In this document: one piece after another, positions 57,242-64,000 of the stretch | How the letters are laid out: every line of letters starts with the position of its first letter | How positions within the stretch are numbered: the first letter of the stretch is position 1 | NCBI GenBank assembly: GCA_948144175.1 | Contig: CANXME010000222.1 | Coordinates: 1,320,001-1,384,000 of the forward strand | Reading direction: 5' to 3' | DNA: 64,000 nucleotides | Origin: Closterium sp. NIES-65 | Taxonomy: Eukaryota; Streptophyta; Zygnematophyceae; Desmidiales; Closteriaceae | The notes under the pieces: model-generated | Seen by the model: only the letters and a program-made list of their open reading frames with translations | What the model was told of the DNA's origin: nothing | Database searches by the model: none | Program-made: the position numbers and the translations under genes

Positions 57242-58331
57242 TGTTGGTCTAAGGGCCTAATAAACTCAAGCTATTAAGACTTTATCAAACTTAAAACCTC
57301 TCCTCGGGGTCACCTCCAAGGGTCTTTGAGTGCCTGGTACGAGACCAACCCCTATCCTCGGGTCCGAGTTTGTAGAGAGAGGGATCAAGAGGGACTTAGT
57401 CAAAACAGCAAGAGTACCTTGAACGTCGCGCAGCATATCGTGCAGACCGTTGATCGGATTAAGCTGATGATTTACTATATCGAAGCTCGCTCCAAGAGCT
57501 TTAAAATGAACCAAGTTGCCTCGCGAAAAGTTCTGCCATTACGAAGTTATGGCTCGGACAGCGTTTGCCTAGTGTTGGAATGCTAGCGTACTAGCGTTGA
57601 CTCGGGTAGCATTCCGCCGTTGCACCGCGTAGAAATGAAATTCCAGGAAGGGAGGAATTCGCTTGGATCAAATTGACTATATTCAGGTACAAACAGAGAA
57701 GGAATAAATAGTTCTAGCTAGCAAGGACCTTGGGAATCAATCTGGGAACCAGGGATGATCCCAAATAATTCCAAGCAACAGAACCAACATGGCTGAACAA
57801 AACAGCAGGTGGTAGGTTGGAAAACAACCTCTGATTCTGTTTTTCCAACCTGGGAAACAAACAACCAGATTCAGGTTCTAAAAACAGAACCTGTTTTGTC
57901 TTTGCCCAACCAGCCAAATGCTGGTTCCGCTGGTTTCCCCTGGCCTTGTAGCATGCAGATACAGACAAATAACATCCAACCTTCACCTAAATTGTACCCC
58001 TATAGTGCCTGCCCTGCTACACTAAAGTCAACCAAACAAAACAGTAAAATTACAAGTTGGATAGAACTGAATGTGTGCAATCAATTCGACCGAACTGCAA
58101 AGCTTCCATCTTGAGTTCCTTTGCGAGGTCGTCCTTTCTACTTGCACTGTTCATAGCGCGCACAATGTTGTGCCGAAGCGCACATTGTGCGAGTACCTGC
58201 AAATGCTTCAAGCAAAAATTGCGAAAGCAAATAAACACACAAACATACCATTCACACGCAAATGCACTCGCACACGCATACTCGTACAAACAGACGGCAG
58301 GATGTGATGCAATGTGAATTTGTACCCAACA
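57242..58331 (-). repeat. 5' LTR of copia G (1,090 bp)
   Basis: On the plus strand it begins TGTTGGTCTAAGGGCC and ends TTTGTACCCAACA, followed by the duplicated ACAAC at 58332. The primer site lies just to its left. Confidence 0.94.
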
Positions 58332-58450
58332 ACAACCATGCCTTCTCCGTAGTCTAACTTCTGTTGTAGCAGCACGACGCCTCCCCGTCGTCTCAGCTTT
58401 TGCTGTTTGAGTTGTCGACGTTCTTTGTAGACGACGTCTTCTTCGACGTC
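58332..58450 (+). repeat. F-type LTR, right part
   Basis: After the ACAAC duplication the sequence (GTAGTCTAACTTCTGTTGTAG, GCAGCACGACGCCTCCC) matches the right end of F-type LTR copy 2 at about 37440-37500. This shows that copia G inserted into an F-type LTR. Where the LTR ends is not clear. Confidence 0.75.
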
Positions 58451-58499
58451 TGCTTCTCCTTGCGCGGCTTTTCATCTCGTCAGAGGCGACGGCTGATTG

Positions 58500-59330
58500 A
58501 CCGACTGCTGACATTGCTTTGTTAGTGCAGCGTAACTCGCCTACAGAATGAGCTCCGTGGACTGTTCTGCCGCCTGCATAGCATTGTCATGAGGGACGTA
58601 GCTGGTGTTGGAGTCCTCGTCGAGGGACTAACGCATGCCGGGCATTATCATCATCCTCTTAATGAGGTTGTAGCTGTGTGGCAGGGCCTTGACGACGTGG
58701 GTGATGTAGCACGCCGTTGTGTATTGGACATCCGCCATCCTCGTCTCAGCTAGGATCCGTCGAGCACGGTTGCAGTAGTCCGTCGCCGACTCCTTCTCGC
58801 CCATCTGAAGGTGTATCATCCGCTCCTCCAGCTGTCCGATGTACAGGTCGTCCTTCGCCTGGTACGTTGACAGGACCTGAGCGCCAGCCGCACCACCGGC
58901 GAGCAGCATCTCGAGATGAGAATGAAGGTGAGCAGGTGAGTAGCACAAAACTCCCCGCATAGCTTGACATCGTCTTCGGGCGGAATTGGCAAGGTGCCAT
59001 CGGGGAAGCCAGCCCGGCGACCTCTAGTTGAGGTTCTATCGACTCCCTCCAAGTGATAAGGTCCCCGTCTGACCTTGCAGCGGTGCGACGGTGAACGGTC
59101 CAGCGAGAACTTGAAGTAGCCATACGCCGGTGCGGTCCCGTCCGCCGTTACGTGCGCGTCACCGAGAACCCTCCACCGTTTCGTAGAGGAGAGCAACGTC
59201 GTCCGTCGATGTCGACCTGCGAGCTGTCTGCGGCTGCCGTAAACCGCTGCACTTACGCCTGAGTCTCGTCGATGCCACCGTCGACCTTTATCTCCCTTCT
59301 CTTTTTCGTGCCATCGCTGCCGCTGACTCG
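58500..59330 (-). pseudogene. Copia gag fragment of a different family
   Basis: The minus strand reads YIGQLEERMIHLQMGEKESA, TDYCNRARRILAETRMADVQ and VVKALPHSYNLIKRMMIM, the UBN2-type gag pattern of plant copia. Upstream pieces read DGTAPAYGYFKFSLD. It is unlike the A-family gag. It may belong to the F family or to an oppositely oriented relative. Broken and without LTR. Confidence 0.8.
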
Positions 59331-59900
59331 TGCACCGTTGTGGACCTTGTCGTCGACACCACCTTCGTTTTGATCAAGGAGAAGCAGGATGGGAAGGGTG
59401 CTTGGTCGCCCACCACGCCCGAATGCCCAACTCATCGATCGCCCAGAGGATTGACCCGTAATCGCCATCCTCATGGCGTTTCATCGCATCAGCCAAATGT
59501 GGCTGCAAGGTGTCCGCTACGTACGCATTAGCTACGTGGTTGACCATAATGACTAGAACGGCTGCCAGCCTACGAACGGCTTAGTAGGCGTCAAAGACGT
59601 CTCCTATTTGAAAGAAAATCGAGGGGTTGTCCACGCTCACCGCACCATGCAAGGTAGTGAGCTAGTCTAGAGAGGAGAGGAGGGGGGGGTTGGCACGAAC
59701 TATTAGGAGTGACCGTAGCTTTGTTCAGTTCCTTAGCGCTTGCGCATTCACGGGAGAAATCAGCAAGATTTTTACGAAGCAAAGATTGTATTCCACAATG
59801 ATAGAACAAGCAATGACAAAAATGTGTACATTAGGCACCTAGCAACTTTGCAGCTAGCCTGGTATCCCTCAAGCAATGACAGAAATGACCACTTTCGTTG
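59331..59900. other. Unassigned sequence next to the LINE 3' side
   Basis: No protein or clear repeat is recognised. It may include the LINE 3' untranslated part, although no unambiguous poly(A) (poly(T) on the plus strand) is seen. Confidence 0.35.
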
Positions 59901-59971
59901 ATCCTCCCCGTCCAGCTGTATCTCAAGCGTGGCTTCGTCCTTCAACCTCCTGCTTCCGTCTGAATCCTTTT

Positions 59972-60460
59972 TTAGCAGGTCCCCCAGCTGGACACCTTTA
60001 AAGCAGTGCGGCCCTTTCTATCCTCCGAAAGGCAACCTGTACCTGAAGAAAATGTTTCGGTTGAAAAGGCGACTCCTCTCACTCCGCGTTCCACCTGTCC
60101 TCGGACTCTCCCACCATCACAATCTTGGATTCCAAAATAGTTTTTAGCATGGCCTTCCATCTGATGCCTCCCTTCATCCAGTGCTTCGGTATCGACGGGG
60201 TCCGCGTAGACTATGGCCAAAACCAGCCGAAAGCCGGCTGCTATCTCCCATAGCCAATTCTTCATTGGATCCTGATCTGCTACCGCTTTCTTAAGGTTTG
60301 ACCATGCTATTGATCCTGCTTTTCGGGTCAATAACCTCCAGTCCCCCTTCTTTCCGTTCCCGCCAGGACAGCTCATAACTCCATAGTATGGAAAGTTTGT
60401 GAACAGCGACTTGCCGTCCGTTATGAAATTGCGCCTAAAACAGCAGGATCGGCATTGCAT
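59972..60460 (-). pseudogene. LINE C-terminal region
   Basis: The product reads KAGSIAWSNLKKAVADQDPM and NWLWEIAAGFRLVLAIVYAD. A W-x-x-x-x-x-P and G-G-x-G-x-x-x-like stretch after the RT fits the C-terminal part of a LINE ORF2. No cysteine-histidine motif is seen. The assignment rests mainly on position. Confidence 0.5.
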
Positions 60461-60466
60461 AGCAGT

Positions 60467-61470
60467 TTATGATTGCGACCCTTGTTGTTTTGTCGCCCAG
60501 CAGCTCAGCACCGCCCTCATTCGTTCATTCGCCCACACCGGTTCTGGCGTACCCCCAACGTTATCCACACTCATAGCAGTCGTTCCGGCATGTCCTTTAC
60601 AGCCCAGTTGAAAGGTGAGTTGTCCAGCAGCACACGTCTCCGGTTTATCCCTAGCGGCATCAGGATCGTTTTGTCGCAATTGATCCTCAGGCCCGAGATT
60701 TCTGCAAAGTCGTTCAGAAGGGACTTCGCATTTACCACCTGCTCGTTTCCTTTCAGCACCAGTGTAGTGGTTGGCGTAGCCGACATACGCCAGTTCACCA
60801 ATCTCTCTCTTTCTTACCCCCAGCCCCCTCCTATCTACTTCTTGGCAGACGAGCTCAACCGCGCACAGAAACAGGTACGGGGTAAGTTGACAACCCTGCT
60901 GCACGTCCTTGTGCATCTCCACCCGCTCGCCCAGCCAGCCTTTGAGCAAGAGCCTCATGGCCGCGTCTTCGTGTAGCCCCTTCAACCTTGCCAGAAAGTT
61001 TTCCAGAAAGACCATATCGCCCAGTGTCTTGAATATGTATTCCTGGAATACTGAATCGTATGCTTTCTGGAAGTCCACGAGGAGGAGCAACCAGTCTTTA
61101 TCACCCTCCGCCGCTTCATCAATCACGTCTGCAACCAGCAAGACTGCTTTCTTCAGACTTCTTCCAGGGATAAGCCGAACTGGTTTGAAGATATCACCCG
61201 CGGTAAGGCCATTATGATCCTGTTTGCTAGTACCTTCGATAGCAGCTTATAGAAGAAACTCAACAGGGTGATTGGCTGGTAGTTGCTAAACAGCTGTTTG
61301 TCACCTTTTTTGTGCACGAAAACTGTAACCGCAATCGTAAAAGCTTCCGAGAGCACCGCCGACCCCTCGAAAGTCCTGGCCTCCTTCATCACCGCCGATC
61401 CCTCGAAAGTACTGAGCGCCGGTCCCAGCAGGTCCCATTTCCGTTCGAAAAAACTCATTCGACAGCCCAT
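60467..61470 (-). pseudogene. LINE reverse transcriptase region
   Basis: The N-terminal RT part has FVHKKGDKQLFSNYQPITLL and LSKVLANRIIMALPRVISSN. LLLLVDFQKAYDSVFQEYIF (motif A) and KDVQQGCQLTPYLFLCAVEL (motif B) follow. At motif C the reading is LAYVGYANHYT, so the expected Y/F-A-D-D is missing and the enzyme would be dead. A further piece in another frame (60801-60571) has ISGLRINCDKTILMPLG, the usual post-catalytic 'GL.iN..KT' motif. Frameshifts separate these blocks. The stretch near 61340-61420 contains an in-frame duplication: TFEGSAV occurs twice. Confidence 0.85.
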
Positions 61471-61556
61471 CTTGCCGTAGGGCCTTTCCTGAGGGTAGAC
61501 CTTTGAGCGCCTCCTTTACTTCTTGCTTCGTCCATCGTCAACTGAGCTGACACGGG

Positions 61557-62207
61557 TCAGTTTTCTGCAGCTTGCTTCATTCCTCTATCGACCATGGTTC
61601 GGTGAGTTCCTGCTGCTGTGAGGCCGCATACGCTTCCCTTAAGCATACAGATGCTGCCAACAGCACCTCCCTCACCCCCTTGTATTGCCGTCCTTTGGAC
61701 AGCAGCTCGGTAACTTCTGTTTTTGCTTTCCTTGATTAGACCAGACCCGACAAAAAGCCCGAAGGTGTCTCCCCCGCCAACTCCATCAGCAGCCCTGTCA
61801 TGACCTGCAGCCGCTCTTTGTTGCTGCCATGATAAAAACATTAAAGCCACCTCGCTTTGCACCAACTTATCGTATACATCTTGAGCCGTCGGGTCAGCCA
61901 TCACCCTCCATCGTAAGTTCAACACCTTATTTTCCAGATGCTTGATAGTTGCCCTTATCCTTTTCGGTTCCTCGGCCACGTGCGCTCTCATGCTTGCGCG
62001 CAGGTTCGATAACAACAGCTCCAAATTCTGGTCTGGATGACCCACCTGCGCATCCAACATCGCCGAGATTATACTTCTGGTTCCCTCTTCGCTGGCCTGG
62101 GACGTCTGCAGCCTCCAGAGGCCAGGACCATCCTCTGCCGACGAAGGCGATTTGACTGTCATTGCTACTGCAAACCAGTGATCCGTCGGGACCATCTTAC
62201 GTTTCAA
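61557..62207 (-). pseudogene. LINE open frame upstream of RT (216 aa)
   Basis: The product begins MKRKMVPTDHWFAVAMTVKS, followed by a helical, charged region (LRASMRAHVAEEPKRIRATI, HLENKVLNLRWRVMADPTAQ). This looks like the connector between the endonuclease and RT parts of a LINE ORF2. Coding may extend 5' of the ATG: the frame just upstream reads RARGCIRELKRKM, with no N-terminal endonuclease seen. A stop and frame change separate it from the RT. Confidence 0.6.
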
Positions 62208-62934
62208 CTCTCTGATACAGCCTCGTGCTCGTCCTTGAGAAGAAAGTGTACTTCTTGCGGGTCGAATGAAGGTATGGGAAGTATGCAGGGCGGTACTTAC
62301 GTAAGAGAGACATGGCCTCGAGTGGGAATTACAGCCAAGGCAGCTGCAGCAGAGGCAGGAAGGTTATTACATGCACTTGGATGGGTGTTCGTTTGCATAA
62401 GCGTTGCTTGCCTATGTGCGCAAGCAAGCTCCCAGGAGCCAGTTGGATCTGGACAATGACAGCTGGAGGCAGAGTAGTAAGAGGCGGGAAACAGTGGCAG
62501 CACGCAATATGGATGGCAGTATTCTCGAAAGTAGCAATTGATGCTAGAGAGCAGACTAGAGAGGGACAGGACTAATGGTGGTAACAGATCTGGTAGAATA
62601 GGAGGATTCATGTGGAGCTAGCCTCAATGCTTGTATATTTTCTTTACAACACGATATTCTTGCACCCGACGAAACAAGTAGTCACTAGAAGGAGATAGCA
62701 CAAGCCGCGATGTAACTAGAGAGACTAGAAGACAGAGTTATGTGAGGGAGACCGAACTCATCACGTCTGAGTTCATCAGGAAGACCAGCAACAAGAAAGG
62801 GGAATCTAGAATAGAGACAAGTAAAGGGATGGAGACACGAGGGGAGGAGTGACCCAAGGAGGAGGTAGCACCGAGAAGGAAAGAGGCACTAGTAAGAGAG
62901 AGAGCTACAGATGGAGGAGGGGAGTGGTAAGGTT
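62178..62934 (-). repeat. LINE 5' region, second copy of the 41685-42412 sequence
   Basis: It matches 41685-42412 over its length (ATCCGTCGGGACCATCTTAC, GGGCGGTACTTACGTAAGAG, GCCTCGAGTGGGAATTACAG, GGAGGAGGGGAGTGGTAAGG), with a small length difference. Here it continues into the LINE coding frame on the left and abuts F-family copia coding on the right. Confidence 0.85.
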
Positions 62935-64000
62935 CCGACACTGCCGACTACAAGGGAGAAGCAGGTGGAGGAGATGCAGCCGACTTTGGTGAGTTCGTCA
63001 AAGGACACGTCGGCATAGAAATCGCCGGCAAGGGAGGTGCCAGCAGAGGAGAAGTTGGCGGGGCAGCCAACGACAGGGGAGATGTCGACCACGACGCTGA
63101 TGGTGGTGCAGCAGGATAGTGAGGACACCGAAGCCGGCGACGACGAAGGAGAGATGTCGGATGGGGAGGAGTCCGCCGATAGCAATGTCGTAGAGGTCCA
63201 GGTCGACCAAGAGGTCCAAGTCGACCAGCCAGGGCCGCGGCGTTCAAGACGACTTTGGAGGCCGCTGGAGCGGCTGACCTACCATGTTTGCCTGCCGCCT
63301 GCTGCCTCGTGTTTGCCTACAGTCGGCTGCCTTCACCACGCTGTACGACGTCGAGGACGACGTCAACCTACCTGAGCTCGTCCCCAACATACACGCCGAA
63401 CCCAAGCACCGCTGTGACATCGCAACGATGATGGTGAAGGAGGAGTTGGCGAGCTGGAAGGGCGGTAAAAGCCGTCATGGACAAAGAAAATTTGGAGTCT
63501 CATCTCCAGCACAACGTTGGAGCTGATCGAACGCCCGCGCGGAGTAAACCTCATGAAGAACCAATGGGTGCTGATGACCAAGTACCACATCGTCGACACC
63601 GTCGAGCGCGAGAACGCAAGGCTGGTCGAGAAGGGCTTCAGACAGGCATACGGCTCCGACTATGACGAGACGTACTCGCCAGTTAGCAGCTGTATCACGC
63701 TAATAATCTTCCTCAATATCGTCGCGGTCCTCGACTTCAACCTGATGCACCTTGACATGAAAAACGCTTTCCTGCAGACCAAGCTTTACCGAGTGTTGTA
63801 CATGTACCAACCGTACTACTACAATGACGGGACCGGCCGGGTGTGTAAGCTGCTGAAAAGCCTCCACGGGCTGAAGCAATCGCCGCTGTTGTGGTACATG
63901 GCTGTTGATGGCGTGCTGTTGGGCACCGGCTGGAAGAAGAGCCAGACCGACGAAGGGTCTACTTAAAGGTCGGCGACGACGGAGTAACCTGCGGGGTGCT
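62935..64000 (+). mobile_element. Ty1/copia element K, F-family (continues off the right edge)
   Basis: It opens with the same integrase-RT linker as F (AGQPTTGEMSTTTLMVVQQD, then PRRSRRLWRPLERL). RT follows with GVNLMKNQWVLMTKYHIVDT, VEKGFRQAYGSDYDETYSPV, LMHLDMKNAFLQTKLYRVLY and VCKLLKSLHGLKQSPLLWYM. This is the N-terminal half of a copia RT, and the catalytic box would lie beyond the edge. Broken upstream. It retains RT sequence that copia F lacks. Confidence 0.88.

Larger units (their letters stand above)
44713..58331 (-). mobile_element. Ty1/copia element G, A-family, with copia H inside
   Basis: The outer limits are two A-type LTRs (44713-45804 and 57242-58331) flanked by the 5-bp duplication ACAAC (44708-44712 and 58332-58336). 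Minus-strand order: 5' LTR, primer site (57227-57238), gag, protease, integrase, RT, RNase H (45877-46476), polypurine tract, 3' LTR. Copia H (46513-53303) splits it in the RT/RNase H region. Without H it is about 6.8 kb. The coding region has several breaks. LTRs differ by a few percent by eye, so it is fairly young but older than H. Confidence 0.95.
59900..62934 (-). mobile_element. LINE (non-LTR retrotransposon), decayed
   Basis: On the minus strand a 5' untranslated-like part (62934-62208) is followed by an open frame (62207-61557), an RT domain (61470-60467 and on) and a C-terminal part (60460-59972). There are no LTRs. Several frame changes and stops separate the coding blocks, and no endonuclease domain is recognised. 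The 3' end is not defined. RT motif order (LANR, DFQKAYDSV, QQGCQLTPYLF) is that of non-LTR elements. The clade is not assigned. Confidence 0.8.

Overview
The window reads as one edge of a nuclear ribosomal DNA locus that passes into a retrotransposon graveyard. The partial 18S rRNA gene on the minus strand has a green-plant-type sequence. Nearly all the other coding material is Ty1/copia and Ty3/gypsy LTR elements with plant-type initiator-Met-tRNA primer sites (TGGTATCAGAGC), plus one LINE. A streptophyte is likely. A charophyte alga (for example Zygnematophyceae) is my guess, based on memory of similar copia proteins and not provable here. I see no intact host protein gene.

Region 1 (1-9917) is rDNA. 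The 18S gene (minus strand, 5' end near 2718) runs off the left edge and is split by a small LTR retroelement at 762-2223 with a 5-bp target duplication (CGGTA). Upstream of the 18S start lies about 1.1 kb of GC-rich probable external transcribed spacer. After it comes a long spacer made of several unrelated tandem arrays: 104-bp units at 3801-4680, about 184-bp units at 4681-5600, 100-bp units at 5601-5820, short CCGGTTCCCCACCCGG-type units at 5820-7130, about 55-bp units at 8606-9245, and diverged relatives of the 104-bp unit at 9270-9917. Between the arrays (7298-8266) sits an intron-bearing pseudogene, possibly of a DNA transposase.

Region 2 (9918-32518) holds a minus-strand chromodomain gypsy element, a minus-strand copia (A) and a plus-strand copia (B) of the same family placed back to back as a 2.4-kb inverted repeat, a plus-strand gypsy (C) whose LTR end resembles the copia LTR end, and a minus-strand copia (D) with two LTRs. 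Region 3 (32519-33691) is unassigned sequence.

Region 4 (33692-64000) is a nest: copia fragments E, I and J; a second copia family (F) with very long LTRs dense in GTCGAC; and a clear three-level insertion. Copia H (46513-53303, duplication ATGTC) lies inside copia G (44713-58331, duplication ACAAC), which lies inside an F-type LTR. A gag fragment, a LINE (minus strand, about 59900-62934) and another F-family copia (from 62935 to the right edge) complete the window. The same LINE-5'-end/F-copia junction occurs at 41685-42760 and again at 62178-63280, so one copy derives from the other.

The LTR elements are described as fossils. H is the best preserved (two LTRs, primer site, polypurine tract, nearly whole coding region, about three or four breaks). 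All the others are clearly broken.
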